From positions 1 to 11,622 of the forward strand of contig CABUSL010000059.1 in the NCBI GenBank assembly GCA_902494295.1: a DNA stretch of 11,622 nucleotides. The letters are read 5' to 3'. Position numbers and translations under genes: made by a program. This DNA is from an uncultured Collinsella sp. Lineage in GTDB: Bacteria > Actinomycetota > Coriobacteriia > Coriobacteriales > Coriobacteriaceae. The notes under the pieces are model-generated. The model saw nothing but the letters and a program-made list of their open reading frames with translations, searched no databases and had not been told where the DNA came from. Numbering within the stretch: the first letter of the stretch is position 1; the number at the start of each line of letters is the position of its first letter. Below, one piece after another: positions 5,913 through 11,622 of the stretch.

Positions 5913-7355
5913 ATGAAATACCAGAAGCTTTGCGATGAAATCATCACAAAGGTCGGTGGTCGAGACAATGTGTTAGACGTGAGCCACTGCATTACGTGTC
6001 TCCGCTTCCACCTCAAGGATGAATCGCTCGCCCAGACCAATGAGCTTAAGGCGACGAAGGGCGTCGTTGACGTCATCCAGGCCGGCGGACAGTATCAGGT
6101 CGTGATTGGTGCCACTGTCGAGGCCGTCTACAACGACCTTGTTCAGATTGGCGGGTTCGACTCCAAACCCGCACTCGATATCGATGAAGGCGACGACGTC
6201 AAAAAGGGCGATCCATTCTCGCGTCTGCTGGCCATCATCTCCGAGATTCTGCAACCGGTTCTTGGCGTGCTTATGGCCGGTGGCTTTATCAAGTCGATGC
6301 TCGCGCTCTGCACGGTTGCCGGTTGGCTTGCCAAGGACAGCAATACGTATGTGACGCTCTCGGCAATCGGAGATTCGGTCTTCTATTACTTTCCGCTAAT
6401 CATTGGCTGGACGTCGGCCAAGAAGTTCGGACTTAAGCCCGTTATGGGAATGGCGCTCGGCGGTATCCTCGTCTATCCGACGCTCGTTGCCCTTATGGGC
6501 GGAGATCCGCTCTACACGCTCGGCGCCGGTACGGTCTTCGAGTCCAATGTCTACGGTGATATTTTTGGCATCCCGCTGATCATGCAGAATTACTCATCGA
6601 CGATTCTGCCTGCGATCTTTATCGTCTGGATTGCCTCCAAGGTGCACAAGGCCCTTTCTAACGCGCTGCCCGCGCTTGTGAGCTCGTTCTTCTCCAACAT
6701 CCTGACGCTCCTCATTTGCGGCATCCTTGGCCTGCTTGTGGTCGGTCCGGTCATGACGGTCCTCTCCAACATCGTTGCCCAGATCATTCTGATGCTCATC
6801 AACTTCCAACCCGCCATCGCCGGCTTCGTCATCGGCACGTTCTGGAGCCTGCTCGTCATGTTCGGCCTGCACTGGGGCATCATCCCGCTGTGGTTCCTCG
6901 ATGTCGCAACCTACGGCTATGACCTCATTAACCCGCTCGTGTATGCAGGCGGTTGTGCCATCGCCGGCGCTGTGCTTGGCATGATCATCCGAACCAAGGA
7001 CTCCGAGGAAAATGCTGCCGTCAACATTCCCGCCCTTGTCTCTTCGATTTTCGGTGTCAACGAGCCTGCGCTTTACGCCATCTTGCTGCCGCGTAAGCGC
7101 CTTATGTGGGCAACCTTTATTTCCGCTGGTGTAGGCGGCGCCATTGCCGGCCTCATGGGTGCCAAGCTCTATGCCTTCGGCGCCTCCGGCCCGCTCGGTT
7201 TCCCGAGCTTTATTAACCCTGCCGGCATCGACACGGGCTTTATCGGCCTTGTCATCTCCGGTGTGGTCGCTTTCGTTCTGGCTCTTGTCGCCGCTATGGT
7301 GATCGGTACCAAGAAGGACGAGGGCGGTAAGGCACTCAACATCTCGGTGGACTAG
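5913..7355 (+). CDS. PTS permease EIIBC, glucose/beta-glucoside superfamily
   Basis: This is a 480-residue protein. AAGGAG (5901-5906) with a 6-base spacer sets ATG 5913, and the protein start 'MKYQKLCDEIITKVGG' is typical of EIIB. Residues 1-90 form EIIB, with phosphorylatable Cys26 in 'VSHCITCLRFHLKD'; the family motif is CxTRLR, and here Arg is replaced by Cys29. The usual 'VVDVIQAGGQYQVVIG' follows. After an acidic linker, residues from about 105 form the multi-spanning EIIC, with 'PVLGVLMAGGFIKSML', 'GLHWGIIPLW' (His320) and 'IFGVNEPALYAI' (Glu384), the counterpart of the GITEP sugar-binding motif. The protein ends without an EIIA domain, so a separate EIIA must phosphorylate it. It would take up and phosphorylate a sugar or sugar-like compound at the membrane. 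It is the last gene of the locus, ending 20 bases before a terminator. Substrate specificity within the BglF/TreB/MurP-like group is not resolvable here. Confidence 0.9.
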   Translation: MKYQKLCDEIITKVGGRDNVLDVSHCITCLRFHLKDESLAQTNELKATKGVVDVIQAGGQYQVVIGATVEAVYNDLVQIGGFDSKPALDIDEGDDVKKGDPFSRLLAIISEILQPVLGVLMAGGFIKSMLALCTVAGWLAKDSNTYVTLSAIGDSVFYYFPLIIGWTSAKKFGLKPVMGMALGGILVYPTLVALMGGDPLYTLGAGTVFESNVYGDIFGIPLIMQNYSSTILPAIFIVWIASKVHKALSNALPALVSSFFSNILTLLICGILGLLVVGPVMTVLSNIVAQIILMLINFQPAIAGFVIGTFWSLLVMFGLHWGIIPLWFLDVATYGYDLINPLVYAGGCAIAGAVLGMIIRTKDSEENAAVNIPALVSSIFGVNEPALYAILLPRKRLMWATFISAGVGGAIAGLMGAKLYAFGASGPLGFPSFINPAGIDTGFIGLVISGVVAFVLALVAAMVIGTKKDEGGKALNISVD

Positions 7356-7375
7356 TCTTTCTGCGCACTTTGATT

Positions 7376-7425
7376 AAATATGCCTCGGACGGCGACGTGC
7401 TGCCCGAGGCATATTTGTGTTTCGT
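7376..7425. terminator. Probable bidirectional terminator between the PTS gene and the convergent lysR gene
   Basis: AAATATGCCTCGG (7376-7388) pairs perfectly over 13 bp with CCGAGGCATATTT (7404-7416), with a 15-base loop. T-rich sequence follows on the plus strand (TTTGTGTTTC), and on the minus strand the stem is followed by TAATC after ATATT. It sits in the 123-base gap between convergent genes, as expected for a shared terminator. Confidence 0.8.
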
Positions 7426-7478
7426 GCCGCTGTCATCGTGTTTGCGGTCACAAGTCTGCGGTTGTGGAGCAGCGGGGA

Positions 7479-8402
7479 TTATGACGGTCGTGCCGCGATG
7501 GAAGACGCACGGTCGCCCTGCAGGAGCTGACGGTAGGGGAGGAAGCCAATGAACGAGACGACCGCCTGCGAGTGCACGGCGTTCCGCTTGAGGTAGAGCC
7601 TGACCTCGGAGGTCGTCGCGGGCTCAAGCGGCACCAAGGCTACCTTTCCGCTGGTAAGCGATTCCGCCGGCTTGCGCATGAGGAATGAGACACCGGCGCC
7701 GCGTGCGACAAGAGAGATGATGTTCTCGGCTCGTTTGCCGGTGAACGTAACACGTGGGCCAAATCCAGCTTCGCGACAAAGGGAAAGGACGAGCTCGCTT
7801 ACGAACGAGCCTTGGGGAAGCATGAGGAAATTCTCGTCGATAAGGTCGTCTATCTCGACGGTGTCACGTTCGGCGAGTGGATGGTCGAGCGGAAGGACGG
7901 CCACGAGCCGGTCGGTCGTAAAGGGAATCTTTTTGAACTCCGGCTCGATGGCGCCGCTGTCACGGATGAAGGCCAGGTCAATGTCCTCGTGCAGGAGCAT
8001 GCGCTTGAGTGTGTCGCCCTCGCCTTCGATGAGCTCGACAGAATATGAGGGGTTCGCCTGCTGAAAATCGATGACGGCGTCCGTAATCCCATAAGGGGCC
8101 ATAATGGGGATAGAACCTACGGTGAGGTGCTCGAGCGGCTCACCTGCGCCTATTTGAATGGCGGCAAGATAGCGGTGCTGAAGCGTCGCAATTTTTTGCG
8201 CATAGGGGAGGAGCGCTTCACCTTGCGCGGTGAGTGTTACGTGGCGCTGGCTTCGATCGATGAGCTTGCAGCCGAGTTCGTGCTCCATTGCCATGATGTG
8301 CTTGGAGAGGGTTGATTGCGACATGAAAAGCAGTTCCGCCGCATCAAGAAACGTGCGTGACTGCGCTAAGATGGCGAATTCGCCAAAGCGGCTGATATCC
8401 AT
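7479..8402 (-). CDS. LysR-family transcriptional regulator
   Basis: This is a 307-residue protein read right to left. GGAGG (8410-8414 on the complement) with a 7-base spacer precedes ATG at 8402. Residues about 1-60 are the LysR winged HTH ('FGEFAILAQSRTFLDAAELL', 'MSQSTLSKHIMAMEHELGCK', 'LIDRSQRHVTLTAQGE'). A linker helix follows to about 90, then the two-lobed effector-binding domain ('LTVGSIPIMAPYGITDAVID', 'DIDLAFIRDSG', 'TDRLVAVLPLDHPLAE', 'ISLVARGAGVSFLMRKPAES'). It converges on the PTS locus and lies 36 bases downstream of the deformylase gene on the same strand. It is the nearest complete candidate regulator for the LysR-like operator at 2177-2213. An 8-base match to that operator's core (CCAAAATG) occurs on the minus strand at 8423-8430, just before its own start. 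The link is inference. Confidence 0.92.
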   Translation of the reverse strand: MDISRFGEFAILAQSRTFLDAAELLFMSQSTLSKHIMAMEHELGCKLIDRSQRHVTLTAQGEALLPYAQKIATLQHRYLAAIQIGAGEPLEHLTVGSIPIMAPYGITDAVIDFQQANPSYSVELIEGEGDTLKRMLLHEDIDLAFIRDSGAIEPEFKKIPFTTDRLVAVLPLDHPLAERDTVEIDDLIDENFLMLPQGSFVSELVLSLCREAGFGPRVTFTGKRAENIISLVARGAGVSFLMRKPAESLTSGKVALVPLEPATTSEVRLYLKRNAVHSQAVVSFIGFLPYRQLLQGDRASSIAARPS

Positions 8403-8438
8403 AGGGAGGCCTCCGGTACCCTCATTTTGGCAGGTGGC

Positions 8439-8849
8439 CTAAACCACGACGCCATTGCAGTGGTCGATTTCGTGCTGGATGATCTCGGCGGTGTAGCCCG
8501 AGAAGTTTTTGATGCGGTGAACGAAGTTCTCGTCCAAATACTCAACCTTAATGCGGCGATAGCGGGTACAGGGACGCTCGCCGATCAGCGAGAGGCATCC
8601 TTCGCTCGTCTGATAGGCATTGACCTGCTCAAGAATTTGAGGGTTGTACATCAGGAGTGTCCTGTTGCCGTCCTTTACGCAGATGATGCGTTTGCGCACG
8701 CCAATCATGTTGGCGGCGAGGCCCACGCACTCGCGCTCATGCTCGTGGAGCGTATCCAGGAGATCCTGCCCGGTCGCGGCATCGTCGGGCCCCGCGTCTT
8801 CGGAAGGCAGACGCAAAAAGAACTCGGATTTCATGATGGGCTTAATCAT
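8439..8849 (-). CDS. def: Peptide deformylase, short atypical type
   Basis: This is a 136-residue protein. GAGGAG (complement of 8856-8861) lies 6 bases before ATG at 8849, and the start 'MIKPIMKSEFFL' matches the short deformylases common in clostridia. Peptide deformylase removes the formyl group from nascent N-terminal methionine, using a metal held by one Cys and two His. The three family motifs are present: motif 1 'GLAANMIG' (43-50), motif 2 'EGCLS' with metal ligand Cys85, and motif 3 'QHEIDH' with His126, catalytic Glu127 and His130. The motif 1 glutamine of the usual GLAAxQ is Met48. The protein stops six residues after motif 3, so the C-terminal helix of longer enzymes is missing. 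It lies directly upstream of lysR, 36 bases apart, and may be cotranscribed with it. It diverges from the exporter gene. Confidence 0.92.
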   Translation of the reverse strand: MIKPIMKSEFFLRLPSEDAGPDDAATGQDLLDTLHEHERECVGLAANMIGVRKRIICVKDGNRTLLMYNPQILEQVNAYQTSEGCLSLIGERPCTRYRRIKVEYLDENFVHRIKNFSGYTAEIIQHEIDHCNGVVV

Positions 8850-9054
8850 GGCGGGCTCCTCATGTCTTATGCTTTCGTGGACTTTTAATAATAGCGCGGA
8901 AGGAAAGCTGCGCGTTCGCGTTACAATCTTTCGACGTTGGACCATGTTGTCAGACTCGTCGAGTACGGCGTCTGGCGTAAGTCTAGGGCTCATTTTTCGC
9001 CCTGGACTGTTCCTCTGGGGCGATGCGACTGTCGTTCCAAGAGGAAGGAAATGC
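8850..9054. promoter_or_regulatory. Divergent intergenic region with a structured leader for the exporter gene
   Basis: The 205-base region separates def (minus) and the exporter gene (plus). Possible -10 elements are TACAAT at 8922-8927 for the plus strand and TATTAT on the minus strand at 8888-8893; neither has a good -35. In the plus-strand leader, AGTCTAGGGC (8980-8989) pairs with GCCCTGGACT (8999-9008), 10 bp with one G-T wobble and a 9-base loop. Just after it, TTCCTCT (9010-9016) is perfectly complementary to AGAGGAA (9040-9046), which overlaps the exporter's Shine-Dalgarno sequence, so translation could be gated by RNA folding. Confidence 0.4.
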
Positions 9055-10470
9055 ATGGGGAGCAAATCTCAGCAACAAGTTCAAGTAGCGCCATCGGCCA
9101 CTGCGGCGATTCTCGTCGTAATGTATATTGCAGCCTTTGTTGCCGCGTTTAACGAGAACATCATTAACGTGGCGTTGCACGACATTATGGCGGCCTTTTC
9201 GGTGAGTGCCACCACGGCGCAGTGGCTCGTTTCGGGCTACATGATCGTGACGTCGATCTTTACGGCCATCATGGCCTTCCTGTCCGGCCGTTTCTCGACG
9301 CGCAAGCTGCTGTTTTTCGCATGCGGATGCATGGTCGCCGGCGAAGTCCTGTGCCTGTTCGCTCCGTCATTTAGCGTTTTGCTGCCAAGCCGTATTTTGC
9401 AGGCTGCGGGATCGGGCATCTTGTTCCCGCTCATGATGAACATGGTGCTGTCTTGCGCTCCGCGCGAGAAGCTCGGTCTCTATCTGAGCCTGGGCGGAGC
9501 CTGCATTACGCTGGGGCCGGCGTTTGGACCCGTGATCAGCGGTCTTATGTGCACATTGTTTGGCTGGAGGGCGGTGTTCGTAGTGCCGCTGGTGGGCGGC
9601 ATTGTGGTCGCTGCGGCGGGCGTAAAGCTTGTTCAGAATGTCGGAGAGCGCTCGAACGCCACGCTTGATATTCTGTCGGTTGTTTTGCTCGCCGCCGGTA
9701 TTACGGCATTTGTGTATTCCGTAGGCGAGTTCTCGACCAATCTGATTGCCGGCATCGTGACGCTTTTTGCCGCCGTTGTGCTGCTCGGCCTGTTTGCGGC
9801 CCGCCAGCTCAAGCTCGAGCATCCGGTGCTTAACGTGCGTCCCATGGCGAGCGTTCGTTTTTGGCCTGCGTGTCTGCTTGTGGTGGTGTCGATGATGACG
9901 ACGTTCTCGATGAGCGTTTTGTTGCCGCTCTATTTTGAGGGCGCATACGGCATGACCGCGCTTGTTGCGGGCCTGCTCATTTTGCCGGCAATTGCCTGCA
10001 ACGCTGTGACCTCGATTGTGGGCGGACGCGTGATGGACGCCCGTGGCGCATGGCCGCTGCTGCCGGTCGGCTTTGCCCTGATTGCCGTGGGGCAGACTGC
10101 CATCTCGATGACGGCGGCAAGCATGAACATCGGCGTCGTCGTGGCGCTGACCGTTGTGGTGTATGCCGGAGTCGGTTTGGTGCTGAGCCCCTCGCAAACG
10201 GCCGGCTTGGAGACGCTGCCTGCCGCTGAACATCCTCACGGAACGGCATTGCTTAACACGTGGAATATGATTGCCGCATCGTTTGGCCCGTCGCTGTTTA
10301 TCGGCCTGCTCTCGAGTTCTGCGTCGACTGCCGGCGCGGCTGGCGCTGCGACCGACGTTGCCCAGGCGATTGGATTTGCAACTGCCGTGCGTGTGGCGGC
10401 TGTGATTGCCGTGGTCGGGTTCGCGACGTCGCTGGTGTACGCTCGTCGCGAGTCGCACATGTCGCATTAA
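9055..10470 (+). CDS. MFS drug exporter, DHA2 (EmrB/QacA) family, 14 TM segments
   Basis: This is a 471-residue, strongly hydrophobic protein. AGGAAGG (9042-9048) with a 6-base spacer precedes ATG 9055; the ATG at 9051 is out of frame. It begins 'ILVVMYIAAFVAAFNENIIN' then 'VALHDIMAAF', the family's first helix (usual form LDxTIVNVALP, here with the Asp position changed). Other landmarks are 'QWLVSGYMIVTSIFTAIMAF' with 'LSGRFSTRK' (motif A region) and 'LPSRILQAAGSGILFPLMMN'. 'LGPAFGPVISG' is motif C, the hallmark of proton-driven antiporters. A middle section 'ERSNATLDILSVVLLAAGIT' is typical of 14-TM members. It should export a drug or metabolite across the cytoplasmic membrane in exchange for protons; the substrate is unknown. 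No regulator lies directly beside it. Its possible control by the leader structure is inference. Confidence 0.9.
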   Translation: MGSKSQQQVQVAPSATAAILVVMYIAAFVAAFNENIINVALHDIMAAFSVSATTAQWLVSGYMIVTSIFTAIMAFLSGRFSTRKLLFFACGCMVAGEVLCLFAPSFSVLLPSRILQAAGSGILFPLMMNMVLSCAPREKLGLYLSLGGACITLGPAFGPVISGLMCTLFGWRAVFVVPLVGGIVVAAAGVKLVQNVGERSNATLDILSVVLLAAGITAFVYSVGEFSTNLIAGIVTLFAAVVLLGLFAARQLKLEHPVLNVRPMASVRFWPACLLVVVSMMTTFSMSVLLPLYFEGAYGMTALVAGLLILPAIACNAVTSIVGGRVMDARGAWPLLPVGFALIAVGQTAISMTAASMNIGVVVALTVVVYAGVGLVLSPSQTAGLETLPAAEHPHGTALLNTWNMIAASFGPSLFIGLLSSSASTAGAAGAATDVAQAIGFATAVRVAAVIAVVGFATSLVYARRESHMSH

Positions 10471-10622
10471 TGTGTGCACATAGATTCTGCAGCTAGATTG
10501 GATGGCGACACCATAAACTAATGGACGTTTTGCCGAGAGGCATGAATGTTTAAAGCGCAAAGAGTGCGCGACGGGCCCCGCGAATGGGGCGATGATGCCC
10601 GAGAGGGCCAAGAAGGAGTCTC
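10471..10622 (+). promoter_or_regulatory. Hairpin-rich leader of the RGG-repeat protein gene
   Basis: Four small hairpins occur in a row: TGCC-GAGA-GGCA (10531-10542), GCGCA-AAGAG-TGCGC (10555-10569), GCCCC-GCGAAT-GGGGC (10575-10590) and GCCC-GAGA-GGGC (10597-10608). The first and last share a GAGA (GNRA-type) tetraloop and near-identical stems. The last ends 4 bases before the AAGGAG ribosome binding site (10613-10618), which is 4 bases from ATG. No clear promoter or T-tailed terminator for the exporter gene was found in this gap. Confidence 0.45.
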
Positions 10623-11534
10623 ATGTCCGAGAACGAAGAGATCATGAACGAGACCGAGAACGAGACCATGGCTGCCGAGGTCGAGGCAGTCGAGACCGTG
10701 GAGACCGAAGCTGCCGAGGTCGAGGCTGCTGACGAGGTTTCCGTCGAGGAGGAGGCCGAGGTTGTGGAGGCCGCCGTTGATTACGATGATGAAGAGCTGA
10801 TGGACAAGATGCAGAAGGCCGCCCGCCTGCTGCGTAGCCGTCGCTTTGCTATTTCCAAGGAGGAGGAGGCCAAGGCCGAGCGCATGGCGAACATCGAGCG
10901 CGCCATCAAGCTTCTTGACCTCAAGCCCAAGATGGAGCAGAAGGAAATGTCCGACCTGCTGGGCATGCGCCTTCGTGAGCTCGATGGCCTGATGGCCGAG
11001 GCCGAGGCTGCCGATCTGGTCGGCCGCATCGACGACGCCGAGGGCGATATGCGCAAGATCGTTGTCTTCGCTGCCGAGGATGCCGCTGAGGGCCTGGTCG
11101 AGCTTGCCAACAAGAAGGAGAAGCTCCTGCCCGAGCTTTCTTACGAGGAGGCCACCGAGCTGATGGCCGCTCTCGATAAGGTCATCGCTCCGCTCGTCGC
11201 CATGGGCCTGGACGAGGACCGCGGTCCTCGCGGCGGCCGTGACGATCGTGGTGGCCGTGGCGGCGACCGCGGCGGCCGTGGCGGCTTTGGCGATCGCGGT
11301 GGCCGTGGCGGTGACCGTGGCGGTCGCGGTGGCGATCGTGGCGGCCGTGGCGGCTTTGGTGACCGTGGCGGCGACCGTGGCGGTCGCGGCGGCTTTGGCG
11401 GCAACCGTGGTGGCTATGGCGATCGCGGCGGCAACCGTGGCGGCTTTGGCGGCAACCGCGGTAACGACCGCGGCGGTCGCGGTGGCGATCGTGGCGGCCG
11501 CAACGGCGGCGGCTTCCGCGGCAACCGCTTTTAG
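10623..11534 (+). CDS. Acidic/helical/RGG-repeat protein, probable RNA-binding
   Basis: This is a 303-residue protein in three blocks. Residues 1-61 are extremely acidic, rich in Glu, Ala and Val, with no Lys or Arg before Lys62. Residues about 55-195 are predicted helical and moderately charged. Within them a stretch around 'KEMSDLLGMRLRELDGLMAE' and 'AEAADLVGRIDD' resembles a winged-helix layout, though I cannot name the family. Residues 197-303 are a low-complexity tail with 20 RGG triplets arranged as DRGGRGG units with interspersed FGD, FGGN and YGD, ending 'GGGFRGNRF'. RGG tails in other proteins bind RNA and promote condensate formation. No helicase or RRM domain is present. The adjoining sequence shows a structured leader upstream and a hairpin downstream, so it is probably a single-gene unit. 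Function is inferred only from composition; RNA chaperone or translation-linked roles are possible. Confidence 0.85.
   Translation: MSENEEIMNETENETMAAEVEAVETVETEAAEVEAADEVSVEEEAEVVEAAVDYDDEELMDKMQKAARLLRSRRFAISKEEEAKAERMANIERAIKLLDLKPKMEQKEMSDLLGMRLRELDGLMAEAEAADLVGRIDDAEGDMRKIVVFAAEDAAEGLVELANKKEKLLPELSYEEATELMAALDKVIAPLVAMGLDEDRGPRGGRDDRGGRGGDRGGRGGFGDRGGRGGDRGGRGGDRGGRGGFGDRGGDRGGRGGFGGNRGGYGDRGGNRGGFGGNRGNDRGGRGGDRGGRNGGGFRGNRF
10671..10726 (+). repeat. 17-bp direct repeat in the acidic coding block
   Basis: GCTGCCGAGGTCGAGGC occurs at 10671-10687 and again at 10710-10726, encoding the repeated A-A-E-V-E-A stretch. It suggests growth of the acidic segment by duplication. Confidence 0.7.
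11211..11531 (+). repeat. Degenerate Arg-Gly-Gly coding repeat tract
   Basis: The tract is built from short units of the form GAC-CGT-GGC-GGC-CGT-GGC-GGC with frequent synonymous changes (CGT/CGC, GGT/GGC) and inserted TTTGGC, TATGGC and AAC codons. The protein repeat is much more regular than the DNA repeat. This argues for selection at the protein level rather than only recent slippage, although unit gain and loss remain likely. Confidence 0.85.
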
Positions 11535-11536
11535 GG

Positions 11537-11563
11537 GTTACGCGGTTCTACGAACCGCGTAAC
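11537..11563 (+). terminator. Perfect 12-bp hairpin after the RGG gene, without a T-tract
   Basis: GTTACGCGGTTC (11537-11548) pairs perfectly with GAACCGCGTAAC (11552-11563) around the 3-base loop TAC, starting 2 bases after the stop codon. The following bases (TAGTTGACG) are not T-rich, so it may be an atypical terminator, a 3' RNA-stabilising stem or a binding site. Position favours a role in ending or protecting the RGG mRNA. Confidence 0.5.
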
Positions 11564-11617
11564 TAGTTGACGCTGCGCGCCCACCAGAGCGACAACTTGT
11601 CATTCAAAGAGGACGGC

Positions 11618-11622
11618 ATGAC
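11618..11622 (+). CDS. Possible start of the next gene (cut by the window edge)
   Basis: AGAGGA (11608-11613) followed by a 4-base spacer and ATG at 11618 looks like a translation start. Only the first codon is inside the window, so nothing can be said about the product. Confidence 0.35.

Noticed and set aside
8405..8414. 10-bp palindrome GGAGGCCTCC covering the lysR ribosome binding site
   Set aside because: It has no loop, so it cannot fold into a stable hairpin, and short palindromes of this kind arise easily around a GGAGG site.
8644..9054. N-terminal extension of the exporter frame
   Set aside because: It runs antisense through the deformylase gene and has no membrane or MFS character. 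ATG 9055 has AGGAAGG at proper spacing.
8850..9065. N-terminal extension of the deformylase to an ATG at 9065
   Set aside because: The extra 72 residues have no family match and cross the divergent exporter start. ATG 8849 has a good ribosome binding site and gives the expected N-terminus.
9367..10611. Long minus-strand open frame of 414 codons opposite the exporter gene
   Set aside because: The product is rich in Arg, His and Gln without any domain, and the plus strand encodes a clear 14-TM transporter. It is a GC-bias shadow.
11211..11531. Repeat tract considered as a CRISPR or tandem non-coding array
   Set aside because: Units are short, degenerate, have no unique spacers, and keep a single coding frame with conserved protein repeat.
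11239..11562. Ala/Val-rich plus-strand frame and Pro-rich minus-strand frame over the RGG tract
   Set aside because: Both are frame-shifted readings of the GGC/CGT repeat and have no independent start signals.

Overview
The window looks like chromosomal DNA from a high-GC Gram-positive gut bacterium. My best guess is a coriobacterium such as Collinsella. The grounds are strong GC bias at third codon positions, near-consensus AGGAGG-type ribosome binding sites, an HTH-alanine aminotransferase fusion of a kind I recall from actinobacterial annotations, and a short clostridial-type peptide deformylase. This assignment is inference. No rRNA, tRNA, transposase, phage gene or CRISPR array is visible.

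Layout. (1) 1-365 (+) is the tail of a LysR-family regulator cut by the window edge. (2) 528-2048 (+) is a fusion of an XRE/Cro HTH domain to an AlaA-like aminotransferase. It is preceded by a cluster of AAATTGAAC repeats around a 20-bp perfect palindrome, contains a credible internal start for an HTH-less isoform, and is followed by a strong terminator. (3) 2275-7355 (+) is a probable four-gene locus: an ACMSD/amidohydrolase-2 type protein, two tandem neutral-ceramidase-like proteins and a glucose/beta-glucoside-superfamily PTS EIIBC permease. A LysR-type operator and a sigma70-like promoter precede it, and a probable bidirectional terminator (7376-7416) follows it. (4) 7479-8849 (-) holds a LysR regulator and, upstream on the same strand, a short peptide deformylase. 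(5) 9055-10470 (+) is a 14-TM DHA2 drug exporter with a structured leader. (6) 10623-11534 (+) is an acidic/helical/RGG-repeat protein with a hairpin-rich leader, followed by a perfect 12-bp hairpin and the first codon of another gene.

How the genes may work together. The PTS permease would import and phosphorylate a sugar-like compound, and the three cytoplasmic amidohydrolase/ceramidase-fold proteins would act on it inside the cell. No glycosidase, kinase or EIIA gene is present, so the substrate is unknown. Judged by motifs, only the second ceramidase-like protein keeps the full zinc site. The amidohydrolase and the first ceramidase-like protein have each lost metal or active-site residues at conserved positions. 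This makes the locus the best candidate here for an undescribed pathway. The RGG-tailed protein with its structured leader is the second most interesting element.
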